From Lentisphaerales bacterium (GTDB taxonomy: Bacteria > Verrucomicrobiota > Lentisphaeria > Lentisphaerales > Lentisphaeraceae): DNA of 32,520 bases. The stretch spans positions 1-32,520 of the forward strand of contig JAKVBD010000058.1 of NCBI GenBank assembly GCA_022446985.1. The letters run 5' to 3'. How positions within the stretch are numbered: the first letter of the stretch is position 1; every line of letters begins with the position of its first letter. Both the position numbers and the translations under genes were made by a program. Under the pieces are notes generated by a model. It was not told where the DNA came from, did not search any database, and saw only the letters and a program-made list of their open reading frames with translations. Positions 16,286 to 24,265 of this stretch are shown here, in pieces.

Positions 16286-17065
16286 ATGATCGGTATGGCA
16301 TCTTTAAGCAGCGGTTCAAAAGGCAACTCCACTCTTATTCGCAATAACGATGAACTCATACTGATTGACTGTGGTATATCATTCAAAAAGCTAAAAGGAA
16401 AGCTTTCTGAGTTGGATTTACATGAAGAGATGATTTCAGCAATATTTGTGACTCATGAGCATGTTGATCATGTCTCTGGTCTCAGAGTGACTTCAAATAA
16501 GCTTAATGTTCCGGTTTACTGCAATCAAAACACCGGCATGTTTTTGAAAAGAAAAGAACGGGCGCCTGAGAATCTGACTTATTTTGAGAATGGCTCGACA
16601 GTAAACGTTAATCACATTTCAGTAGAGCCTTTTAGTGTGCCTCATGACGGTGTCGATACCGTTGCATATAATGTTTATCTAAACAATATTAAGATATCTG
16701 TGGCCACAGATTTCGGCTTTGCGTCCCAGTCTGTAAAGCAGCAGCTCAAAGGTTGCGATTTATTATTACTTGAGAGTAATCACGATGTGAAAATGCTACA
16801 GGAATGCCCTAAAAGGCCTTGGAAAATTAAGCAGCGTATCCTGGGTCGTCATGGGCATTTAAGTAATGATGTTTGTCATGATATATTGACAGATGTACTA
16901 CACGACGGTCTCAAGCAGCTGGTTCTTGGTCATGTAAGTCAGGATACCAACGATTATTCACTTGTAAAAGATTTAGCCCAAAAACATTTGGAACAGTGCG
17001 GGTACGCAGATTTAGGTATGCATGTTGCGAAGCAGGATGAAGTTACACCATTTTTCAATGTATAG
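16286..17065 (+). CDS. MBL-fold metallohydrolase (YycJ/WalJ-like)
   Basis: The 259-residue protein belongs to the metallo-beta-lactamase fold. The start ASLSSGSKGNSTLIR and ILIDCG are typical of the YycJ/WalJ/PhnP-like branch. The metal-binding motif HEHVDH is at 57-62, with further ligands in SVPHDGVDTV, VATDFG, ESNHD and LGHVSQD. Bacillus relatives are linked to cell-wall signalling or DNA repair nuclease activity; the substrate here is undetermined. ATG 16286 has AGGA a suitable distance upstream. It heads a probable operon with the CheY-like gene (34-bp gap), the HTH-EIIA gene and trpF. Confidence 0.88.
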   Translation: MIGMASLSSGSKGNSTLIRNNDELILIDCGISFKKLKGKLSELDLHEEMISAIFVTHEHVDHVSGLRVTSNKLNVPVYCNQNTGMFLKRKERAPENLTYFENGSTVNVNHISVEPFSVPHDGVDTVAYNVYLNNIKISVATDFGFASQSVKQQLKGCDLLLLESNHDVKMLQECPKRPWKIKQRILGRHGHLSNDVCHDILTDVLHDGLKQLVLGHVSQDTNDYSLVKDLAQKHLEQCGYADLGMHVAKQDEVTPFFNV

Positions 17066-17080
17066 ATGAAGTTAATTAAT

Positions 17081-17097
17081 TTTACAAAGGATGTAAA
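17081..17097 (+). promoter_or_regulatory. GGA-loop hairpin covering the Shine-Dalgarno of the CheY-like gene
   Basis: UUUACA (17081-17086) pairs with UGUAAA (17092-17097), leaving AAGGA in the loop. AAGGA is also the only good ribosome site for ATG 17100. The sequence ACAAAGGAUGU differs from the CsrA/RsmA consensus ACARGGAUGU by one inserted A. It recalls the flagellin leader hairpins, so translational control by CsrA is plausible but unproven. Confidence 0.5.
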
Positions 17098-17099
17098 TT

Positions 17100-17465
17100 A
17101 TGAGGGCTCTCATAGTAGATGACTCAGCATTAAGTAGAATGATTATCTGTAAAAAGGTCAAAACTCTAGTGCCGACTATTCAAATAATACAGGGAGTCAA
17201 TGGCCAGGAAGCTGTAGATAAATACAACAGCTCTTTAGGTGGACCTGCATTTGATATAATTTTCCTTGATTGCCTTATGCCAATCAAAGACGGACTTGAA
17301 GTCTTAGAGGAAATTCGGGCTAAAGACAAAGACATAAAAATTGTTATGTTGACTGCAAACATTCAGGAAATGGTCAAAGCAAGAGCCGAAGAACTAGGCT
17401 GTAATGCATTTTTAAATAAGACCCAAGGAGATGCCATGCTCCCAGAATTATTAGGTGTAAATTAA
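17100..17465 (+). CDS. CheY-like single-domain response regulator
   Basis: This 121-residue receiver domain has no output domain. Acidic residues Asp7-Asp8, phospho-acceptor Asp57 (FLDCLMPIKDG), Thr85 and Lys107 are all present, so it should be phosphorylated normally. The IVDDSALSRMI start is close to chemotaxis CheY proteins, which bind the flagellar switch. With two flagellins nearby a motility role is attractive, but no cheA or other che gene is in the window. A hairpin at the ribosome site (17081-17097) suggests translational control. It lies between the metallohydrolase and HTH-EIIA genes on the same strand. Confidence 0.88.
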   Translation: MRALIVDDSALSRMIICKKVKTLVPTIQIIQGVNGQEAVDKYNSSLGGPAFDIIFLDCLMPIKDGLEVLEEIRAKDKDIKIVMLTANIQEMVKARAEELGCNAFLNKTQGDAMLPELLGVN

Positions 17466-17544
17466 GCAAGGCTTCTCAGGAACAACTTGAACACTGTAAG
17501 GCAGACGCTAATAGTCAGAGTCAAATTTACAGCTGGTACTTGAT

Positions 17545-18270
17545 ATGCAATACACAACCCTGACAATCGAAGAAGCTGCAGAGTATCTGCATCTGGATAT
17601 GAGACAACTCAATAAATTAATTCAGAGGCGCGAGATACCCTATGAAACGATTCGTGGTCAAGTAACTTTTCGCAAAAATCACTTGCGTGACTGGTCGACT
17701 ACCAGAATTTTAGCTTTTAAAGAGAAGCATTTGCATGATTTTCACGTCCAGGCCCACAAAATACAAGAACCCGACAGACACCAGACCTTTTTATCAGCAT
17801 TTTTGTCTCAGGATTTTTGCATTGATTATATTCCTGTTAAAAGTAAGCCTAAAATCTTAAACTATCTTGCAGATCAAGCTTTTGACACTGGTTGTGTTTG
17901 CGATGCTGGAGAACTTCAGTCTTTGCTTTTGGAAAGAGAAGAACTCTGCCCAACAGGTCTAGAAGGTGGTGTTGCGATTCCTCACACAAGAGTTCATAGC
18001 GAGTATTTATTTCTAGAGAATTTTTTGATTATTGGCCGTATACCCGGAGGAGTTCCATTTGGTGCGATTGATAACAAAAAGACAGATTTGTTTTTTCTGC
18101 CGTGTACAATGGATGATAAGCTTCACTTATATACGATAACCAGATTGGCCTTAATGCTTAGGAAAACAGAACTTGCAGATCGTTTACGCGAAGCTGAAGA
18201 TCAAGAAGAAATGTATGAGGCTTTTATTAAAACAGAAGCCGAATTCGTGGAGAAGTTCGTTGATAAATAA
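17545..18270 (+). CDS. Excisionase/MerR-type HTH fused to a PTS EIIA (PtsN-like) domain
   Basis: The 241-residue protein begins with an excisionase-type winged HTH (about 4-52: TLTIEEAAEYLHLDMRQLNKLIQRREIPYETI then VTFRKNHLRDW). It ends with a fructose/nitrogen-class PTS EIIA domain (about 88-235). The phospho-accepting histidine is His147 in GGVAIPHTR. EIIA-Ntr proteins normally regulate by protein contact according to their phosphorylation state; joining one to a DNA-binding head suggests direct transcriptional output. A similar HTH-plus-EIIA layout is annotated in Chlamydia ptsN paralogues, so it may be a PVC-group design. No EI, HPr or EIIB gene is in the window. The coding end overlaps the trpF start by 11 bases. 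Confidence 0.85.
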   Translation: MQYTTLTIEEAAEYLHLDMRQLNKLIQRREIPYETIRGQVTFRKNHLRDWSTTRILAFKEKHLHDFHVQAHKIQEPDRHQTFLSAFLSQDFCIDYIPVKSKPKILNYLADQAFDTGCVCDAGELQSLLLEREELCPTGLEGGVAIPHTRVHSEYLFLENFLIIGRIPGGVPFGAIDNKKTDLFFLPCTMDDKLHLYTITRLALMLRKTELADRLREAEDQEEMYEAFIKTEAEFVEKFVDK

Positions 18271-18892
18271 GCCCTTTTTAAAAATTTGTGGTATTACGCG
18301 GAAAGAAGATTTACAAGTCGTCGTAGACTCAGGAGCAGAGGCCGTAGGTTTTATTGCCTTTCCAAAATCTCCACGTTATATAGCACCGGAGGCCCTTAAA
18401 GTGCTATTAACCACTGCTGATACATCTAAGATTCTCAAAGTCGGTGTTTTTGTAAACGCTTCAAAAGAAGAAATAGAGAGCTACCTGGATGCAGGTATAG
18501 ACATTATTCAATTGCATGGCGATGAAACAGCCGAGTTCGCGCAATCCTTAAATGCTCCAGTTTGGCGTGCTTTGCGTTTAAAAGAGAGCTCCCAAATAGA
18601 GGAGTATAAAGATTTTCCGTGCGAGAAATTTTTGGTGGATAGCTATGTTAAAGGTGCCGAAATCCCTGGGGGGACAGGCCATCTTGGTGATTGGAGCTTA
18701 GCAAAAGGTTTTATAGAGTCGGTTGACAAAGATGTACTCCTGGCAGGAGGTTTGAAAGCTTCAAATTTAGGCGATGCTTTGAATCAGGTGAGCCCTTTTG
18801 GCTTTGATCTTAGTTCAGGCGTAGAAGTCAGCCCGGGAATTAAGTCTGCTGAAAAAGTTGCGGAATTGATCACAGTTTTAAAGTCTATTTAG
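18260..18892 (+). CDS. trpF: Phosphoribosylanthranilate isomerase TrpF
   Basis: It catalyses the Amadori rearrangement of phosphoribosylanthranilate in tryptophan synthesis. The 210-residue TIM barrel shows KICGIT with the general-base Cys10, VGFIAFPKSPRYI, QLHGDE, the general-acid Asp127 (FLVDS), GGTG, the phosphate-binding LLAGGL and GFDLSSGVEVSPGIKS. The open frame runs upstream into the EIIA gene, but the likely start is TTG at 18260: GGAG lies 7 bases before it and the product then begins MINKPFLKICG as expected. The start lies inside the preceding gene, suggesting translational coupling. No other trp genes are adjacent, so trpF is detached from the pathway operon here. Confidence 0.93.
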   Translation: MINKPFLKICGITRKEDLQVVVDSGAEAVGFIAFPKSPRYIAPEALKVLLTTADTSKILKVGVFVNASKEEIESYLDAGIDIIQLHGDETAEFAQSLNAPVWRALRLKESSQIEEYKDFPCEKFLVDSYVKGAEIPGGTGHLGDWSLAKGFIESVDKDVLLAGGLKASNLGDALNQVSPFGFDLSSGVEVSPGIKSAEKVAELITVLKSI

Positions 18893-18918
18893 GCGATATT
18901 TTTTCTGGTAGTATTTTT

Positions 18919-19905
18919 TCAATAAACCATCAATTTTTTGCCTTCAGCAATCAATTCTTGTCTTATTGCTTTTATGTCACCAGAGCTCTGAAGAGCTTCA
19001 AGAAAGATATTGATTCTTTGGGCATAAGCTAAACTGTCAGGATGCAGTGTTTTAGTCATCTTTTTGAGTCAAGGTATAACAGCATCGATTTCTTCCGGTG
19101 AACTAGGCTCAGTTAATAAAGTCAGAGTCAGGTTACGTATTTCATCTATTGAAGTGCCAAATGTTAGCTCGTTAGGAGCTTGATTGGGAATACTTGAAAG
19201 CAAGGCTTTGGCGCTTAAATGATTCGGGTTGAGCTGCAAAATTTAAGGAGTTGTGTATATCATAAACTCTTTCTGAGTATATCGCTCAACACCTTAAGCA
19301 TATTTGAGGTTACAGGCGTAAAGCAGTTGGGCTCTTTGTAGTTCTATGTTATATAGCCCGAGTATCTAGTTGATCACAAGTAAGTGGATGGGTGTTTTTT
19401 GATTCGTTTTATATAGAAAATTACTGACTAGTAATTGAGTGCTTTTATCTTGGATCTACCTCTTAAGGTAAATGTTTTCCGAGGTAATACTTATAGGTTC
19501 TTTTTTATACTCATTAATGTAATACTTTGCAAAAAGGGCGTTCAGTTCTGATTGTTCTTCCTAAAGTAAGATAGGATTAGCATGCGCCAATGTATAACTG
19601 AGTTCTATGGTATCTTTTTTTGAGTATAACTCTTCCTTAAAGATTCATTCTGTAAGCTTCTGCAAAACTGAAATCTTATCGCCTGTAGCTTTGGCTTCCT
19701 GAATTGCCTTTTCATAAAAAGACTCCCTAAGACCTTTTGAACAAAATTTCAAAAGAGTGAATAAGCTCGAAGGGATTAAAGAAGGGGGCTGCTTTTATTT
19801 TAAGATCGGTGCCAGATTGATTGCAGCTTTTTGTTCTTTTGGAGTGATTTCTCCATATAGTATAAGAGAGCAGCTGATAAGCACAATGAATATAAATTTT
19901 TTCAT
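18919..19905 (-). pseudogene. Decayed secreted TPR-like protein, last gene of the envelope operon
   Basis: ATG at 19905 overlaps the TGA of the preceding gene (ATGA), as an active third operon gene would. It opens with a clear signal peptide (MKKFIFIVLISCSLILYGEI) and TPKEQKAAINLAPILK. A TAA follows, and many stops and frame changes interrupt the rest. Recognisable pieces include FYEKAIQEAKATGDKISVLQKL, TIELSYTLAHANPIL and, near the end, LNPNHLSAKALLSSIPNQAPNELTF and LHPDSLAYAQRINIFLEALQSSGD. These alpha-helical, TPR-like phrases end at TGA 18919-18921. The absence of any long open frame across about 980 bases shows loss of function. Its original job was presumably periplasmic, with the two upstream genes. 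Confidence 0.65.
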
Positions 19906-20936
19906 TGAGTCTGAAGAACTGCTCGTACAAGGTCAGAAAAGTATTTTTCATCTTGCTTCTTGGAGACAGGTACTGCTAGATGGTTTGAAGGATTTATAGA
20001 ACTGAGGAGTGAGACACTATGTCTTACAGTGTTTCCTTCTATTTTGCAATTGGTAATTAAACCAACAATCAATCCACTTTCTGTTAGAATAACATTTCCT
20101 GCTTCAAGACTATCAGGTTGCCCTAAAAAACGCTTCTCACTCAATTCAATATCATTGGATTTAGTGGGTAAAGTTGTCGCGTGTGAAACTTTTATGAGAC
20201 GACCATCAGACTTTAACGCATATAGACTTTTTAAGTGTTTTCCTACACTGCCTTTTAAAAGAGGCATAGCTTTAAATTGAAGCTCTGATGAAAGTGGGAT
20301 TAAACAGATTTGTGAAAGTTCATTTAAGATTTGTATGCTGGCTGTATTTCTAAAAGACCAAGGATTCTTGCCTCTTTGTGAGATAGTAAGCGAATAGTCC
20401 GAGATGTGACCATCATTTACGAGTTCATCCCATGTAAAACCTAGATTTTTCCGGTGAATGACAGCATAGCTTTTTCCTCGGATTGAAGCAGCAGATGTAA
20501 AAGTCTGCATTCGAAATAGATCTGGATTAAAACTGTCATCTTCCTTGATACTAACTGAGACTTCCAGTCTCGAAGAGTTAACGCGGTCGTGTATAGCAGT
20601 TGGCAAATTCATTTTCTTTTGCAATAGAATTTTATACTTCTCTCGTAAAGACTGATAGTCAGAAGAAAGTTCAGCAAAGTTACCTTTCTGAAGCTTTATC
20701 TCTTCATTTAGACGTGTTTTTTCTTGTTGGGCAGATGCCAGCTGTTTTTCATAAATTGCGCTTAAAGCAAAGAGTTCTTGACTTCTATCGACATCTTCAT
20801 CGGTAATTGTAAATTCATTCGACTGCTGCAAAATCTCGTTCGGGCTGAGAGAGTCTTGTGTTTGTGGATTGTAATTCAGGCTAAGAGTCGCCAGAACCAG
20901 GAAATCGCAGCAGGCTAGAAGAACAGTTTTATTCAC
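19902..20936 (-). CDS. Unknown exported/membrane-anchored coiled-coil protein, possibly with a degenerate trypsin-like fold
   Basis: The 344-residue protein begins with a hydrophobic segment (VLLACCDFLVLATLSL), either an uncleaved anchor or signal. A coiled coil follows (about 50-115; EKQLASAQQEKTRLNEEIKLQKGN). The rest looks beta-rich. The stretch FLGQPDSLEAGNVILTESGLIVGLIT recalls the active-site strand pair of trypsin/DegP-like proteases, but the GDSG serine motif is absent, so it would be a non-catalytic barrel at best. The start is GTG at 20936, inside the end of the upstream gene (8-base overlap); an in-frame TGA just upstream rules out other starts. Its stop overlaps the ATG of the pseudogene. 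I do not recognise the family. Confidence 0.6.
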   Translation of the reverse strand: MNKTVLLACCDFLVLATLSLNYNPQTQDSLSPNEILQQSNEFTITDEDVDRSQELFALSAIYEKQLASAQQEKTRLNEEIKLQKGNFAELSSDYQSLREKYKILLQKKMNLPTAIHDRVNSSRLEVSVSIKEDDSFNPDLFRMQTFTSAASIRGKSYAVIHRKNLGFTWDELVNDGHISDYSLTISQRGKNPWSFRNTASIQILNELSQICLIPLSSELQFKAMPLLKGSVGKHLKSLYALKSDGRLIKVSHATTLPTKSNDIELSEKRFLGQPDSLEAGNVILTESGLIVGLITNCKIEGNTVRHSVSLLSSINPSNHLAVPVSKKQDEKYFSDLVRAVLQTQ

Positions 20937-22509
20937 TTTTTTTCACCAATTGCTTTTTTAGAGGCATAAGTAAAAAGCCACGCATATAAAGACTGAGTAG
21001 TATACCCGTGATAGTTGTTGCATAAGCAATAATCCGACTGCCAGATGGATCGAAAGTTAATAGAATAAACGAAAATACGGTACCGGAGAGGCCTATGTAA
21101 ATTGGCAGGTCAAAGTAAAACTCAGCATTTTCCAGCATTCGATCTTTAATCTGGAAGCTTTGCTCTTGAGAGATTTCTTTTAGTTCACTTTTAACTTTGA
21201 GAAATGACCAAAGTTGAGCAACACTAAAAGCCACTAGCAGAAGTAGTGAGGATAGGTTGAACTTGCTTGGCGAATTTAAGTCTGCTTTTGTCGTATTGCT
21301 CAATGCTTCAGGTGTATGAGATGCTTGAGATACAAAAATGAAAACCAGGATGATCCCACTGAGGCCTAGGATAATGTTTAGTTTAGATAGTGATGGAGTC
21401 GTTCTGTTGCTTTTTTCCTTGTTCTTTAATAGTGAACTTACAAGAAAAATCAAAACAGCCATAGATCCAAATCGAATAAGTTCTGCCAGTAGTCCATTTG
21501 TTCGTTTTAGTTTATGCCATTTAGCTTCCAGTGTTAAATAAAGCCAAGAGTTAGTCTTGACGGCATTTTTACTGAGCTTAATTTTACGACCAGGGTTTTT
21601 AAGTAAAAACTGCAAGCTTTTTGGGCCTTTCCTGCATGCCTCATAAAGAGTATCCATGCCTTTCTGGCCGAAGTTACGTATATAGCTAAGAGCTTGTTTA
21701 CTTTGCTGAGGGAATTTGTTCAAGAGAATCAGGATTGAACTTAGCTTTTGGGAATTACCCGCTTTGCTTAAAATTTTGTTTAAAAACTTTATCTGCTTCA
21801 GGTTTTCACAGTGCTTCAGGTACAGGGTAAATTGCTTCCATGTTTTTGAGCCCTTAGCTAACAGGTATATGGGTTGAAGGTAATCTATGATTGACTTTAG
21901 TTCATTCGGTGAGGGTTTCGATGCATTCTTGGTTATTGGTATCAATGTTTTTTTGAGCTGTGCCTGTAGAGGTGCAGTTAATGCGTCGCTTTTTTTTGCA
22001 GATTTCAGGATAGAAACAGTCGCATCTGCTGGAGGAAAAATACTAGTCAGCAACCCGGCTGCAGAAAGGGATACAATAAATGGATCCATATGATTTTCGA
22101 AAACTAATTCACGGCTTAGATCTCGAATGTCACCGTACATAAATAAATCAGCAACAGAAGAACCAGCCAGCTCTTCAAAAGAATTAACACGTCCGGTAGC
22201 AAAAGCATAACCAAAGGCTTTTAATTTACCAAGCCCGGAGTTTCGTTGCTCAAGCTGCTCACGATATTCATCATAGCTGTCCTGAATTGCTGTATTATCT
22301 GGTAAGTTGAAACTAAGAGCCGTGCTTAGTAGGGTGAGGGCATCTTCTTTTTTATCTTTAGACCACAATTCTTCTGCAGCGGTACGGAAGTCATAATCAG
22401 GGAAGTCTACAGGAGAATGCAGTGCATTTGGTGGTTGAATTGGCAGGATTAAAAGCCATCCCAAAGGTATTAATAATAAAAGTATAACAACGTACTTAAC
22501 AGATTTCAT
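20929..22509 (-). CDS. Unknown multi-pass membrane protein with a MotA/TolQ/ExbB-like C-terminus
   Basis: This 526-residue protein has an N-terminal membrane helix (YVVILLLLIPLGWLLILPI) and a long helical, repeat-like middle part (about 30-330) probably outside the cytoplasm. Three to four membrane helices lie in the C-terminal third (about 340-360, 375-395, 415-435, 470-515). The final pair contains YIGLSGTVFSFILL, similar to the LGLLGTV signature of proton-channel subunits MotA/TolQ/ExbB, but the match is short. ATG 22509 has GGAG 5 bases upstream. It heads a minus-strand operon with a coiled-coil protein and a decayed TPR-like protein, all apparently envelope proteins. No ExbD/MotB-like partner is visible. 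Function unknown. Confidence 0.6.
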   Translation of the reverse strand: MKSVKYVVILLLLIPLGWLLILPIQPPNALHSPVDFPDYDFRTAAEELWSKDKKEDALTLLSTALSFNLPDNTAIQDSYDEYREQLEQRNSGLGKLKAFGYAFATGRVNSFEELAGSSVADLFMYGDIRDLSRELVFENHMDPFIVSLSAAGLLTSIFPPADATVSILKSAKKSDALTAPLQAQLKKTLIPITKNASKPSPNELKSIIDYLQPIYLLAKGSKTWKQFTLYLKHCENLKQIKFLNKILSKAGNSQKLSSILILLNKFPQQSKQALSYIRNFGQKGMDTLYEACRKGPKSLQFLLKNPGRKIKLSKNAVKTNSWLYLTLEAKWHKLKRTNGLLAELIRFGSMAVLIFLVSSLLKNKEKSNRTTPSLSKLNIILGLSGIILVFIFVSQASHTPEALSNTTKADLNSPSKFNLSSLLLLVAFSVAQLWSFLKVKSELKEISQEQSFQIKDRMLENAEFYFDLPIYIGLSGTVFSFILLTFDPSGSRIIAYATTITGILLSLYMRGFLLMPLKKQLVKKSE

Positions 22510-22653
22510 AGCTTCTCCATATAACAGATAATCTAGTGTAGTTTTAGATTCTCTTACAGCTCCACCGATGAAAATTATTTTATGATTCTTGTCGAATTGC
22601 CAGACTTAGTTTAAATTAAGTAATAGGAAAATTTCGTGAGGGAGAAATAACTG

Positions 22654-23373
22654 ATGGCAGCTGACCAATTTGAAGTCAACTCGTTGAAGCAATTAGCTCG
22701 ACAGTTCACTACTGCCGATGAGAATTCTCAACCTAAAAAGAAAAAGCCTAAAAATACGAAGCCCGTTAAAAGTAAGGCGCCAGAACCAGAGCTCCCTCTT
22801 ATCGAACAAAAATCAGAGTTGGATGAATATCATGAATTCCCACGTTTGGAAAAGTTTAAAACCTATGAGTTTGGCGATGTCAAAAAGCCAACCAAGTCGA
22901 TTCCTGTCAGAGAGACCGTTTTAAACTGTACAAATTGCGATGTCACGATTCATCTCAAAGATTGTGAACTATATGAATCAACCGGTGGTAATAATTTAAG
23001 GCCAATCTTTTTAAAAAACTCACATGCCTTTTTTGAAGGTTTACAGACTTGTGATTCAATGACTTTTATGCAAGATCAATTGGGGAACTTTTTATTGACT
23101 GTAGTTGCTCTAGAGGGTTCTGAAACCATAAATTTGGGCTGCATAGTTAAATTTGAGTTTTACCGCCCTGAGTATTCCAACCTTACTATAAGTGCAAGAG
23201 AGATTGATGGTGACATTGCAGTCGTAGGGACTGCATGCAGCATAGAGTTTTTAGTCGAACAAAAAAGCCGCCAACAGGATGCTGAGGCGGCGGGTATTAA
23301 AAGGTTGAATACCAGCAAGAATAAAGTTCATGATGAAAATAAACGTGCTGGTGAATTTACCTGGAATATTTAA
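22654..23373 (+). CDS. Hypothetical protein with a basic disordered N-terminus
   Basis: I do not recognise this 239-residue protein. Residues about 27-48 are very rich in Lys and Pro (KKKKPKNTKPVKSKAPEPE) and probably disordered. A likely beta-rich domain follows (about 85-205), starting with a CxxC pair and a third Cys (NCTNCDVTIHLKDC). It has no signal peptide or membrane helix, so it should be cytoplasmic. ATG 22654 follows a GGGAG ribosome site. It diverges from the envelope operon and its stop overlaps that of the convergent IclR gene by four bases. The CxxC motif could bind metal or be redox active, which is speculation. Confidence 0.6.
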   Translation: MAADQFEVNSLKQLARQFTTADENSQPKKKKPKNTKPVKSKAPEPELPLIEQKSELDEYHEFPRLEKFKTYEFGDVKKPTKSIPVRETVLNCTNCDVTIHLKDCELYESTGGNNLRPIFLKNSHAFFEGLQTCDSMTFMQDQLGNFLLTVVALEGSETINLGCIVKFEFYRPEYSNLTISAREIDGDIAVVGTACSIEFLVEQKSRQQDAEAAGIKRLNTSKNKVHDENKRAGEFTWNI

Positions 23374-24146
23374 GCGTCAAGGCCACTCTGTTTTGAAATG
23401 AGTTTCGCGGTCTTTTGCATTTCAGAGATAATTCTATCAAAAGGTATTTCCTCTCCAAGATACTTAATACACGGTACTGTAAGTGCAGCTAAAGCTTCTC
23501 CATTACCGGCAAGAACCGGGACGACTATATCCACAATGCCAGAAACAGAATAACTCTCTGTATTTAAATAGCCGAGCTCTTTGATTTCGTCTAATTGAGA
23601 GTAAAGAGTGTTCTTTTCTACTTTATTCATCTTCTTGAATTTAGAGTCTCCAGCCAGAAGAGCTTCTTGCTCTTGACGACTGCTGTAAGCAATGAGCGGT
23701 CTACCCGAATTTGATTCCAGTAGTGTCAAAGTTGATCCGACTCGTACGTGAACTGATACACGCTTTGGAGAGTCGTGCTGGCTTAAAATAACGACTTGGT
23801 TGCCTTTAAGGACTGTCATGTGACAAGATTCTTCTATTTTATTCACCAGATCCATTATTGGACCTGTTGCAGTCCTAAGCAGCTTCTCTACAGGAGGGTG
23901 ATGATTGACAAGCTGATACATCTTAAGTGTTAAACTGTACACAGAAGAATCTGGATCTTTGTAAATATAACCACGCTTCTCGAGACAGGTAATCATTCTA
24001 AAAACCTGACTGACGGTTTTTTCCAGGCGGCGGGCAATCTCAATCTGCGATAAAGGAATAGGGGAGGCTGCAAGAACTTCTATGATGTCCAGACCTTTGT
24101 CTAAAGCTGGAACATCATAGTTCGGAGCACTTTTGGATTTACTCAT
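23370..24146 (-). CDS. IclR-family transcriptional regulator
   Basis: The 258-residue protein has an N-terminal winged HTH (about 12-72: ALDKGLDIIEVLAASPIPLSQIEIARRLEKTVSQVFRMITCLEKRGYI). The C-terminal IclR effector-binding domain (about 80-250) includes GNQVVILSQHDSP, RVGSTLTLLESNSGRPLIAYS and SGIVDIVVPVLAGNGEALAALTV. Regulators of this family usually bind small aromatic or organic acid effectors. It lies downstream of aroB on the same strand with a 119-bp gap that could carry its own promoter. A role in aromatic metabolism would fit the neighbour but is not demonstrated. Confidence 0.92.
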   Translation of the reverse strand: MSKSKSAPNYDVPALDKGLDIIEVLAASPIPLSQIEIARRLEKTVSQVFRMITCLEKRGYIYKDPDSSVYSLTLKMYQLVNHHPPVEKLLRTATGPIMDLVNKIEESCHMTVLKGNQVVILSQHDSPKRVSVHVRVGSTLTLLESNSGRPLIAYSSRQEQEALLAGDSKFKKMNKVEKNTLYSQLDEIKELGYLNTESYSVSGIVDIVVPVLAGNGEALAALTVPCIKYLGEEIPFDRIISEMQKTAKLISKQSGLDA

Positions 24147-24265
24147 AAAATATATAGCCTTGAAATTCTTATACAGTTAAACTATTAAAGTAGATATGTA
24201 TAAATATTACTCTTTATGAAAAAAAACAATTAGTATTTAAATTAATGTTTTATATATGAAAGATA

